This document shows, in pieces, positions 1 through 8,395 of a stretch of DNA of 22,787 bases. A program made the position numbers and the translations under genes. The notes under the pieces were generated by a model. That model worked only from the letters and a program-made list of their open reading frames with translations. It made no database searches and had not been told where the DNA came from. This stretch comes from DATKKX01 sp035542775 (GTDB taxonomy: Bacteria > Planctomycetota > Phycisphaerae > UBA1845 > UTPLA1): NCBI GenBank assembly GCA_035542775.1, contig DATKKX010000132.1, positions 1 to 22,787 of the forward strand, written 5' to 3'. Every line of letters starts with the position of its first letter. The stretch's first letter is position 1.

Positions 1-1
1 T

Positions 2-1279
2 GCGGGCTCTGAGGCGAATGCCAATACTGCTGTGGCCTCGCTGACGGATGGTTCTGCCCTGCTGGCGGAGTTCGAGGCTGAACTGGGAGCCGTGCTGAGC
101 CCCGATGTGACCAGCCGAATCATTGGCTCGTTGAAACAGAAATTGCTGAGCAAGGGCCTCAGCGCCGCGGCACCGTCGACCATCGTGAAGGAGCCTGAGA
201 CAAGACCGTCTGCTGAACGCGCCGTGACAGCCGATGCCGAGCCTGCTGTCGCGGCGCCGGCTCGTTGGGCCGCGGAGAAACTTGGCGCTGTTGCCGCCTT
301 TGAGATTCCCAAGGAGCGGCCGGTCGAGGCGATTGAGTGTGTGACGCTGGGCGCGACGCGGGAGCAGGGCGGCACGCGCGGGCGGGCAGTCACGGTGGGC
401 GGGGAGAATTGCCTGCCGTTCCACTTTTTCGAAGGCGATATCCCGCGACGGCCGGTGCTGGCTCTGGAAGTCTTCGACACGGTCAGCGCGAAGTGCTCGC
501 CGGTCTTGCGTGAGGCATGGGGCGACTTGCTGGAGCGGCCGGCGGAGATGGCCCGCAAGGCGGTGGCGGAATATGGGGCAGAGTTGATCTCTGTGCGGCT
601 CGAGGGCACGCATCCCGAAAAGGGCAATCGCAGTCCGGAAGCGGCGCTGACGCTGGTCAAAGAAGTGCTGGCCGCGGTCGACGTGCCGATCATCGTCACG
701 GCCCACAGTCATTTCGAGTCGGCCAACGAAGTAATGAAGAAAGTCGCCGCGGGTTGCGCCGGCGAGCGGTTGCTGCTGAACTGGGTGGTGAGCGACAACT
801 ATCGCACCATCGCAGGCGTGGCCCTTGCATACGGTCACTGCGTGGTGGCCCAGAGTCCCATCGACGTGAATATGGCCAAGCAGCTCAACATCCTGCTGAC
901 CAACATGGATCTGCCGCGAGATCGCATCATCATGGACCCGCTGGCCAGCTCGCTGGGCTACGGCCTGGAGTACGTCTATTCCGTGATGGAGCGAATCCGG
1001 CTGACCGGTCTGGGCGGCGATCGGGCGCTGACCTTCCCGATGATCGCTTGCGTGGGGGCCGAGGCGTGGAAGGTCAAGGAGGCCAGCGCGCCGCAGTCGG
1101 CGTTCCCGACGTGGGGCGACCTGCACCGGCGGGCGGTGCGGTGGGAGGTGCAGACGGCCATGCCGCTCATTCTGGCGGGGGCCGATCTGGTGGTGTTGCA
1201 GCATCCGGAGTCGCTGGCGGCGGTGCGCCGGGGCGTCGCCCGACTAAGCGCGCATTCGAGAGCACAGGGCAGAGGATAG
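2..1279 (+). CDS. acsD: Corrinoid iron-sulfur protein small (delta) subunit, CdhD/AcsD; 5' end outside window
   Basis: Delta subunit of the corrinoid iron-sulfur protein of the acetyl-CoA (Wood-Ljungdahl) pathway. In this family it is a TIM barrel that pairs with the gamma subunit to carry the methyl group to acetyl-CoA synthase. The frame is open to the left edge with no stop, so the GTG at 32 is unlikely to be the true start. Recognisable family blocks are GGTRGRAVTVGGENCLPFHF, PVLALEVFDTV, the barrel strand IIVTAHSHFESANEV, LLLNWVVSDNYRTIAGVALA and MDPLASSLGYGLEYVYSVMERIR. Roughly 95 residues precede the point where bacterial AcsD such as that of Moorella begins; this Ala/Pro-rich extension resembles archaeal CdhD in length. 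The stop is 7 nt before the gamma subunit ATG, indicating one operon. Family assignment is secure; only the N-terminus is unknown. Confidence 0.95.
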   Translation, partial: AGSEANANTAVASLTDGSALLAEFEAELGAVLSPDVTSRIIGSLKQKLLSKGLSAAAPSTIVKEPETRPSAERAVTADAEPAVAAPARWAAEKLGAVAAFEIPKERPVEAIECVTLGATREQGGTRGRAVTVGGENCLPFHFFEGDIPRRPVLALEVFDTVSAKCSPVLREAWGDLLERPAEMARKAVAEYGAELISVRLEGTHPEKGNRSPEAALTLVKEVLAAVDVPIIVTAHSHFESANEVMKKVAAGCAGERLLLNWVVSDNYRTIAGVALAYGHCVVAQSPIDVNMAKQLNILLTNMDLPRDRIIMDPLASSLGYGLEYVYSVMERIRLTGLGGDRALTFPMIACVGAEAWKVKEASAPQSAFPTWGDLHRRAVRWEVQTAMPLILAGADLVVLQHPESLAAVRRGVARLSAHSRAQGRG

Positions 1280-1286
1280 ACCGAAT

Positions 1287-2633
1287 ATGGCAATGACCGG
1301 CCTGCAAATCCAGAAGCTTCTGCCCAAGACGAACTGCAAGGAGTGCGGCTGCAACACGTGCCTGGCGTTCGCCATGAAGCTGGCGGCCAAGAAGGCGGCG
1401 CTTTCGGAGTGCCCATACGCGTCCGATGAGGCCAAGGCGATCCTGGGGGCGGCCGCCGAGCCGCCGATTCGGACGGTGACTCTTGGCGAGGGCGAGCACG
1501 TGCTCAAGGCCGGCGGCGAGACGGTGCTGTTCCGCCATGAGAAGACGTTCGTCAACGGGACGGGCATCGGTCTGGCGGTCGACGACGCGATGGATGATGC
1601 CGAGATCGAGCGGCGCGTCAACACACTCCGAGAGTATCATCTGGAGCGGGCAGGGGAGACGCTGCGGCCTGACGTGGTGAGCGTGGGGTTTGAGAGCGGC
1701 GAATCGCGGCGATTTTTCGCGGTGCTGGAGAAGATCGCATCGCTGTGGCCGCGGCCGCTGGTCGTCCGCACGGATGATGCGGGCGTTCTTAAGACAGCGG
1801 CGGAGAAGCTCAGAGGGCGGCGGCCGTTGCTGGCATCGGCTATGCCGGCGACCGTGGATGAATTGGGCGGTGTTGCGAGGGCGACAGGCTCTGCGCTGGC
1901 CGTCGCGGCCGACAACTTCAATGACCTGGCAGCGATGGTCGAGCGGCTGGTTGCCGGGGAGGACGGCTTCCGCGACATCTTCCTGGAGCTGCGGGCCGAC
2001 AGCCTCTGCGAGCACTATCAGAACAACACCATCATTCGCCGCGGGGCGCTGAAGGCCGGCCTCAAGGCCTTGGGATATCCCATCCTGCATTACGTCAACA
2101 CAGGTGACCCGCTCGACGATGCGGTTGAGGCCGGGCTGGCCGTCGCCAAGTACACGAGCCTGGTCGTGCTTCCGGAGCTGGATCCGGCCGACTTGACTCC
2201 GCTGCTGACGCTCCGCCAGAACATCTTCACCGATCCGCAGAAGCCGATTCAGGTCGAGCCCAAGATCTACTCGATCGGCGAGCCGGACGAGAACAGCCCG
2301 TCTTTCGTGACTACCAACTTCTCGTTGACCTACTTCATCGTGTCGGGCGAGATCGAAAACTCCGGTCTTTCGGCGTGGCTGGTGGTCCCGGAATGCGAGG
2401 GGCTCAGCGTGCTTACGGCGTGGGCGGCGGGGAAGTTCGGCGGGGCCAAGATCGGGGCGTTCGTGAAGGAATCGGGTCTTGAGCAACGCACTAAGTGCCG
2501 TAAGATCGTGATACCGGGATACGTGTCGCAGATCTCCGGCGAGCTCGAAGAGGCATTGCCAGGGTGGGAGGTCCTCGTCGGCCCGCCCGAAGCCGCGGAT
2601 ATCGAGAGTTTCGTCAAGAACGTGTTCCGGTGA
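1287..2633 (+). CDS. acsC: Corrinoid iron-sulfur protein large (gamma) subunit, CdhE/AcsC
   Basis: Cobalamin- and 4Fe-4S-carrying subunit of the corrinoid iron-sulfur protein. In this family the N-terminal cluster supports reductive activation of cobalt and the C-terminal domain binds the corrinoid that accepts methyl from methyl-tetrahydrofolate. The cluster motif is visible as C17-x2-C20-x4-C25-x16-C42 in KTNCKECGCNTCLAFAMKL and the following helix. At 448 aa it matches the usual family length. The start is the ATG at 1287, with AGAGGA at 1271-1276 overlapping the end of acsD. It lies directly after acsD and about 110 nt before the gene for the putative activator, so all three are probably co-transcribed. 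No missing key residue was noticed. Confidence 0.96.
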   Translation: MAMTGLQIQKLLPKTNCKECGCNTCLAFAMKLAAKKAALSECPYASDEAKAILGAAAEPPIRTVTLGEGEHVLKAGGETVLFRHEKTFVNGTGIGLAVDDAMDDAEIERRVNTLREYHLERAGETLRPDVVSVGFESGESRRFFAVLEKIASLWPRPLVVRTDDAGVLKTAAEKLRGRRPLLASAMPATVDELGGVARATGSALAVAADNFNDLAAMVERLVAGEDGFRDIFLELRADSLCEHYQNNTIIRRGALKAGLKALGYPILHYVNTGDPLDDAVEAGLAVAKYTSLVVLPELDPADLTPLLTLRQNIFTDPQKPIQVEPKIYSIGEPDENSPSFVTTNFSLTYFIVSGEIENSGLSAWLVVPECEGLSVLTAWAAGKFGGAKIGAFVKESGLEQRTKCRKIVIPGYVSQISGELEEALPGWEVLVGPPEAADIESFVKNVFR

Positions 2634-2641
2634 TGTAGAGT

Positions 2642-2730
2642 GTCGGACAAAACCGGGACAGGCACCCTTGGCCTGCTAGCTTCGGGAGGTTAGGCGCCGT
2701 CGCCGGGAGCCAGTCCCGGTTTTGTCCGAC
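2642..2730. repeat. REP-like imperfect inverted repeat between acsC and the activator gene
   Basis: The arm GTCGGACAAAACCGGGAC (2642-2659) is the exact reverse complement of 2713-2730. Pairing continues inward to 26 bp (2642-2667 with 2705-2730) with only two mismatches, leaving a 37-nt loop. The GGGACAGGCACC / GGAGCCAGTCCC shoulders look like REP/BIME elements that I associate with REP transposases (RAYTs); no such transposase is in the window. The RNA would form a very stable stem, which could attenuate or process the operon transcript, but it has no T-tract typical of an intrinsic terminator. Confidence 0.85.
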
Positions 2731-2744
2731 GCATATAGGTTCCC

Positions 2745-4703
2745 ATGCCCGTCGTCACGTTTCTTCCTTCTGGTCGATCCGCCAATGTGCCCGTGGGTAC
2801 TTCTTTGCTCGACGCGGCCGTAGCCGCCGGGATAACACTCTCGGCGCCGTGCGGGGGCGAGGGCGTCTGCGGCGAGTGCCGCGTACAGGTTGCCTCCGGT
2901 GCTGTTCAATGCGTGGCGCGCGGCTGCCTGTCGCCCGGGGAGGTTGCTCAGAACTGGGTGCTGTCGTGCAGCAGCCGCGTTACCGGCGACGCGAGCATTC
3001 TGGTCCCGGCCGAGCAGGCGGTGGGGGCGGCGCAGATCGTGACTGCGGGGAAGCAAGCCGGTTCACCGCTGCCGGGCCATGGTTTCGGTGCGGGAGAGCC
3101 GGTAGTAGTCAAACAGGCGGTCAAAGTGCCCATGCCGGTCCTCGGGCAATCGCAGAGCGATTTCGAGCGGCTGGTGCGGGCGCTGCGCGGGGACGGCGGG
3201 CCGGAGGATCCGCGGGCCGGAATCGAGGTGTTCCGCGATCTGGCGGGTGCACTGAGAGCGAGCGACGGCAACGTTACCGTGTCGATGACTGCCGCGACCG
3301 AGACGGCTCCGTCCGAGATTGTCCGGATCGAGGCCGGCGACACGACCGGCCAGGCGGTGGGCCTGGCGATCGACGTCGGAACCACCACGTGCGCCGTGAG
3401 CCTGGTTGATCTGATCCGAGGGCATGTGCTCGGAACGGCGGCGGATTACAACGGGCAGCTTGCCCGCGGCGCGGATGTCATTAGCCGCATCAACTTCGCG
3501 CGGACGCCGGAACGGCTGGCTGAGCTTCGCGGCTTGGTCCTGGAGACCATCAATCGTCTGATCGATCGGCTGTGCTCTCATCACGCGGTTGTCCGCGAGC
3601 ACATCGACAACGCCGCCGTGGCCGGCAACACGACGATGATCCACCTGCTGCTGGGCCTGAATCCCGACTTCATTCGGCTGGAGCCGTACACGCCAACGGT
3701 CAATCGCACGCCACCGTTGCGCGGGGGCGAGGTGGGTTTGGCGATGAATCCGGCCGGCGTCGTGCTATTTGCGCCGAGCGTGGGGAGCTACGTGGGCGGC
3801 GATATCACCGCCGGCTTGCTTACAACCGCGCTGGCCCGGCCGGGCGATGAGGTGCGACTGTTCCTCGACATTGGGACCAACGGCGAGGTCGTGGTCGGCA
3901 ACGGCGAGTGGTTGATGGCCTGTGCGGCCTCCGCGGGACCGGCGTTCGAGGGCAGCGTTGTCCGCTGCGGGATGCGGGCCAGCGAGGGGGCGATCGAGCG
4001 AGTGCGGATCGACGTCACCACGGGAGAGGTCATCATCAACGTCATCGGAGGAGGCCGACCGCGTGGCATCTGCGGGTCGGGCATGATCGATCTGCTGGCT
4101 GAGCTGTGGCAGGCAAAGCTGCTCGATCCGGCGGGCAAGCTCAATCCGTTGGGCGGGAGCGAGCGGATACGGCCGGCGGAAGGGGCGAGCCGCAATATGG
4201 CGTACACGGTTGTTCCGGCAAGGGACTCGGCGACCGGCGAGGCGATCACGCTTGACGAACGGGACATTCAGAACCTGCTGCGAACCAAGGCGGCGGTGTA
4301 CAGCGCGTGCGGGATCATGCTCAAGTCCGTCGGGCTTGGCTTTGACGCCATCCGTGAAGTGTACGTTGCCGGCGGATTCGGGCGGTTTCTGGATCTGGAG
4401 AAGTCGATCCGCATCGGGCTGCTGCCGGATCTGCCGCTGGATCGCTTTACGTATCTGGGCAACTCGGCTCTCAGCGGCGCGACGGCCATGCTGTGCCGGG
4501 CTGATGCCCGCGAGAACGTCGTTGGGCTCGCCAGCCGGATCACATATCTGGAATTGAATGTCGATCCGGCATACATGGGCGAATACACGGCCGCTCTGTT
4601 CCTGCCGCACACCGACTTGGACCGCTTCCCGACGGTCAAGGCGGCTCTGGCGGCGCGAGCCGACCGCCCTATGGGCGAGAGCAACGTATCGTCCTCTTTG
4701 TGA
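2745..4703 (+). CDS. 2Fe-2S/ASKHA-domain reductive activator of corrinoid protein (RACo/AcsV-like)
   Basis: Predicted ATP-dependent reductive activator that returns inactive Co(II) corrinoid to Co(I). The N-terminus is a plant-type ferredoxin domain with ligands C36-x5-C42-x2-C45 and C75 (PCGGEGVCGECRV, then WVLSC). A linker leads to a C-terminal ASKHA-type ATPase-like region (DUF4445 family). That region shows GLAIDVGTTTCAVSLVDL near residue 206, GQLARGADVISRINFAR near 244, LFLDIGTNGEVVVGN near 373, CAASAGPAFEG near 393 and YVAGGFGRFLDLEKSIRIG near 540. The 652-aa length is typical of RACo. Similar activators (RamA-type) serve other corrinoid methyltransferases, but the position right after acsD and acsC points to the acetyl-CoA pathway corrinoid protein. 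The ATG at 2745 gives the ferredoxin domain its usual start; the RBS is weak. Confidence 0.92.
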   Translation: MPVVTFLPSGRSANVPVGTSLLDAAVAAGITLSAPCGGEGVCGECRVQVASGAVQCVARGCLSPGEVAQNWVLSCSSRVTGDASILVPAEQAVGAAQIVTAGKQAGSPLPGHGFGAGEPVVVKQAVKVPMPVLGQSQSDFERLVRALRGDGGPEDPRAGIEVFRDLAGALRASDGNVTVSMTAATETAPSEIVRIEAGDTTGQAVGLAIDVGTTTCAVSLVDLIRGHVLGTAADYNGQLARGADVISRINFARTPERLAELRGLVLETINRLIDRLCSHHAVVREHIDNAAVAGNTTMIHLLLGLNPDFIRLEPYTPTVNRTPPLRGGEVGLAMNPAGVVLFAPSVGSYVGGDITAGLLTTALARPGDEVRLFLDIGTNGEVVVGNGEWLMACAASAGPAFEGSVVRCGMRASEGAIERVRIDVTTGEVIINVIGGGRPRGICGSGMIDLLAELWQAKLLDPAGKLNPLGGSERIRPAEGASRNMAYTVVPARDSATGEAITLDERDIQNLLRTKAAVYSACGIMLKSVGLGFDAIREVYVAGGFGRFLDLEKSIRIGLLPDLPLDRFTYLGNSALSGATAMLCRADARENVVGLASRITYLELNVDPAYMGEYTAALFLPHTDLDRFPTVKAALAARADRPMGESNVSSSL

Positions 4704-4735
4704 CGCAGTCGATTTGAGGGAGCTATCATACAAAC

Positions 4736-4975
4736 ATGACACGCTGCCCAGGCCAGGATTCACAGTACTGGAAGCCGGAGGACATCTCCTTCATCAAGTG
4801 CCCTTTCTGCGGCGGGGAGATCGAGTTCTGGAAGGATGAGCCGGTCCGCCCGTGCGGATCGTGCGGGCGCGAGGTTCGCAATCCGAAGCTCGACGCCGGG
4901 TGCAGCAAGTGGTGCAGGCACGGGGAGGAGTGCGCGAAGCCGCCGAGCGATTTACCGCCGCCGGAGAAGAGCTGA
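4736..4975 (+). CDS. 79-aa eight-cysteine protein with zinc-ribbon core
   Basis: Small cytosolic protein with eight cysteines: C4, C22, C25, C40, C43, C56, C60 and C66. The core C22-x2-C25-x14-C40-x2-C43 is a classic zinc-ribbon. The outer set C4 plus C56-x3-C60-x5-C66 could hold a second metal or cluster; this is inference. The MTRCPGQD opening and the NPKLDAGCSKWC block recall an N-terminal domain I associate with HD-domain proteins of anaerobes; if so, this is a short form with no HD domain. The ATG at 4736 follows GAGGGAG at 4716-4722 with a rather long spacer. It lies 32 nt after the RACo-like gene, on the same strand, so it may be the last gene of the corrinoid operon. Function is not known. 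Confidence 0.8.
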   Translation: MTRCPGQDSQYWKPEDISFIKCPFCGGEIEFWKDEPVRPCGSCGREVRNPKLDAGCSKWCRHGEECAKPPSDLPPPEKS

Positions 4976-5003
4976 GTCGATGAGAGCGGCGTAGGTAGAA
5001 GAA

Positions 5004-5035
5004 AACGGCACGGCCTGTTGCCAAGCCGTGCCGTT
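5004..5035 (-). terminator. Intrinsic terminator downstream of groEL
   Basis: A perfect 11-bp stem (AACGGCACGGC at 5004-5014 with GCCGTGCCGTT at 5025-5035) encloses a 10-nt loop. Read on the - strand the stem runs into TTTTCTTC, a reasonable U-tract, so it should end groEL transcripts. It sits between convergent genes and may also stop + strand transcripts from the small cysteine-rich gene, although the + side has no T run. Confidence 0.8.
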
Positions 5036-5055
5036 AAGGGAAGTTTCGATCGTCA

Positions 5056-5077
5056 CGTTGGCCACGGGGGGCCAACG
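5056..5077 (-). other. Second perfect hairpin just after the groEL stop
   Basis: CGTTGGCC (5056-5063) pairs exactly with GGCCAACG (5070-5077) around a 6-nt loop, 8 nt beyond the groEL stop codon. It has no T-tract on either side. It may protect the mRNA 3' end or assist the terminator that follows. Confidence 0.55.
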
Positions 5078-5085
5078 CTACTTGG

Positions 5086-6723
<1,638 letters not shown>

Positions 6724-6856
6724 ATTCTGTTTCTCCGACTTTCAAAGCGATTTAGCGCTGTTGTGCTGTCGTACGCCGCCCGAGCCGTTCCCACGCTCTG
6801 TTATCGATCGGTGCGGCGATGTGCACCATCCGATCGGCCTGAGCGGAGTTTCGGGC
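6724..6856 (-). other. 133-bp gap between the 101-aa gene and groEL
   Basis: No coding potential was seen. An imperfect stem is formed by CGATCGGTGC (6805-6814) and the facing segment 6822-6835, with a small bulge. It could regulate groEL translation or give it a processed 5' end, but this is weakly supported. Confidence 0.35.
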
Positions 6857-7162
6857 TCATTCCTCTTCGTCGCCGATGCCGCGATAGGGCTCATCCTGCC
6901 AGACCGAGCCTCGCTGCTTCACCTGCAACTCGACGGTCTCGACCGCATCCGCGTCGACGAAGATCACGTCGTCCATGACCTCCTGGTCGTCGAACTGCGA
7001 GGGGCGGATCTCAATTCGAAATCCACCTTCCTCGATCAGGTTGTAGGCCAGCGGATGGATGTGCAGCGCTTCCTCGTTTCCCGGGAAGGTCAGCACCAAT
7101 CTCGCGGCCGATCCGAATTTGATGGCTTCGTCGAGCGCGTTTTGAAAAAGTTTGGATCGCAA
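6857..7162 (-). CDS. Unrecognised 101-aa protein encoded between groES and groEL
   Basis: I do not recognise this family. The product is a small soluble protein. A basic, amphipathic N-terminus (residues 1-30) is followed by alternating beta-like segments (ARLVLTFPG, FRIEIRPSQF, DDVIFVDADAVETVELQV) and an acidic end DEPYRGIGDEEE. There is no signal peptide, membrane segment or cysteine. The start appears to be TTG at 7160-7162, because AAAGGA at 7168-7173 lies exactly 5 nt upstream, inside the 13-nt gap after the groES stop. The tight coupling to groES and co-direction with groEL make it a true operon member. A role with the chaperonin is inference from position only. Confidence 0.75.
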   Translation of the reverse strand: MRSKLFQNALDEAIKFGSAARLVLTFPGNEEALHIHPLAYNLIEEGGFRIEIRPSQFDDQEVMDDVIFVDADAVETVELQVKQRGSVWQDEPYRGIGDEEE

Positions 7163-7175
7163 AGGAGTCCTTTGT

Positions 7176-7478
7176 CTATTCCACGACAGCGAGGATGTCG
7201 TTTTCGTCCAGGATCAGGAATTCCTCGCCGTCAATCTTGATCTCGGTTCCGGCGTAGCTGGTGAAGATCACCTCGTCGTTCTTCTTGACCTGCATCTTCG
7301 AGCGTTCACCGGTGTCCAGCAACTTGCCGTCGCCGACCGCCTGTACACGGCCTCGCTTGGGCTTCTCCTTGGCCGTGTCGGGCAGCACAATGCCGCCTGC
7401 CGTCATCGATTCCGCCTCGATGCGCTTGACCAATACCTTGTCACCCAGCGGCCGCACCTTCACTTTCGTGACCGTCAT
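7176..7478 (-). CDS. groES: 10-kDa co-chaperonin GroES
   Basis: Lid of the GroEL chamber; 100 aa, the normal size. The GroES fold is clear from VRPLGDKVLVKRIEAE at the N-terminus, the mobile-loop tip GGIVLPDTAKEKP (near residue 28), GRVQAVGDGK, and the C-terminal block EEFLILDENDILAVVE. The frame is open further upstream, but the ATG at 7476-7478 has AGGAG seven nt away and gives the family's N-terminus, so the longer form is rejected. It is first of the chaperonin genes in the - strand operon, followed 13 nt later by the 101-aa gene. The 97 nt upstream show neither CIRCE nor a convincing heat-shock promoter. Confidence 0.97.
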   Translation of the reverse strand: MTVTKVKVRPLGDKVLVKRIEAESMTAGGIVLPDTAKEKPKRGRVQAVGDGKLLDTGERSKMQVKKNDEVIFTSYAGTEIKIDGEEFLILDENDILAVVE

Positions 7479-7547
7479 ACCTTGACTCCTTTTCTTGCCA
7501 GTCTTGGTTGTCGTTACCGTTGAGGCGTCACCGCGGTCGAGAATCGG

Positions 7548-7566
7548 CGGGGCGGCTCTCGCCCCG
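7548..7566 (-). other. GC hairpin upstream of groES
   Basis: CGGGGCG (7548-7554) pairs with CGCCCCG (7560-7566) around a 5-nt loop, in the gap between the receiver-domain gene and groES. There is no T-tract, so it is a weak terminator candidate; it could instead lie in the groES leader. Confidence 0.35.
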
Positions 7567-7575
7567 GGCCACGAG

Positions 7576-8022
7576 TCAATTGCTCTGGTAACCATACGGC
7601 CACTCGACGTGGTACACCTGTTTCACGAGCTTGCATAGTGTCGGAGCGAGCACGCTCCGTTGGGAATCCATCTGGATCACGGTGAACACGTCGAGCGCGA
7701 GAGCCTGGTGCAACAGGCGCTCGGTCGGTTCATCACATACCAACAACGATGGCAGGTCGATGCCCAGCCGGCGAATCCGCCGGATGGCTTCCAGACCGCC
7801 GGCGAGCGGCAAGGTCGCATCCACCAAGGCTACTTGGACTTGGCGGCTCGCAGCCAGATCGACGGCTTGGTTGTCCGTCCTGGACCATAGCAGATCCACG
7901 GGCCATGCGGCCAATATGCGCGCGAGATCGGCCGCCCAGGCTTCTCGCTTTCCCGGCGCGATCATCAGCCGAATGCGGGCGCTATCCTGTTTCCTCGCAG
8001 ACTGTTCAGGCAAAGGGCTCAT
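7576..8022 (-). CDS. Degenerate receiver-domain (response-regulator-like) protein, 148 aa
   Basis: A single CheY-like receiver fold with no output domain. The phospho-acceptor position is kept as D68 in VALVDATLPLAGG, followed by the GLEAIRRIR helix and LPSLLVCDEP. The acidic pair normally found after strand 1 is replaced (RLMIAPGKRE). The usual switch Thr/Ser is C96 and the conserved Lys near strand 5 appears as Gln (VIQMDS). Phosphotransfer is therefore doubtful, and it may act as a phosphorylation-independent partner or a remnant. The ATG at 8020-8022 has AAGGAG 12 nt upstream, a long spacer. It lies 97 nt before groES in the same direction; whether they share a transcript is open. Confidence 0.75.
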   Translation of the reverse strand: MSPLPEQSARKQDSARIRLMIAPGKREAWAADLARILAAWPVDLLWSRTDNQAVDLAASRQVQVALVDATLPLAGGLEAIRRIRRLGIDLPSLLVCDEPTERLLHQALALDVFTVIQMDSQRSVLAPTLCKLVKQVYHVEWPYGYQSN

Positions 8023-8395
8023 TCTGCACGCGCGCTCCTTCCGCGGTCGGCGTACAGTGCTTGCAAGCCCTATGCCGGAAGGACTGGCATCCTGGCTGTG
8101 CGAAGTTAGATTCGTAACATTATTGAGCTACATGCGTTATGGTTGCGCCCCATCAAGGCTATGCCGCGGAACGATCGGTCACCGCAATCGCCGGATTGGC
8201 AGCCGGCCGGAGTTCCCGCTTCGCCGTACTGTCATTTTGGCACCCGGCCCCCGGATGCTGGACCAGGACGCCTGTCCGCTTGGCTGCCAATTGGCGGGAC
8301 TCTGGATAGGCTGTGGTGTGGAAAGCGCGTGGCCGGCCGCCCGATCACGCGAGGCAGCCGCGCCGCGGCGGCCGACCAGCCCATCGGAGTCGCCC
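8023..8395. promoter_or_regulatory. 373-bp divergent intergenic region
   Basis: No gene is supported here. The - strand receiver gene and the + strand aldehyde dehydrogenase gene diverge from it, so it should hold at least two promoters. The only notably AT-rich stretch is about 8105-8142, the best place for promoter elements, but I could not fit a convincing -35/-10 pair. The frame of the dehydrogenase is open across this region, but the codons do not resemble the family. Confidence 0.5.

Noticed and set aside
32..34. GTG at 32 as the start of the delta subunit
   Set aside because: The frame is open to the window edge with no RBS before this codon; the gene most likely begins outside.
1167..2486. 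A 439-codon - strand open frame opposite acsC
   Set aside because: Arg/Leu-rich antisense product with no family resemblance; acsC on the + strand is certain.
7479..7575. CIRCE element or heat-shock promoter upstream of groES
   Set aside because: I looked for TTAGCACTC-N9-GAGTGCTAA and for a sigma-32-like pair and found neither.
7631..8395. N-terminal extension of the aldehyde dehydrogenase
   Set aside because: The open frame runs back over the receiver gene on the other strand, and its residues are unlike any ALDH; the ATG at 8396 has a good RBS.
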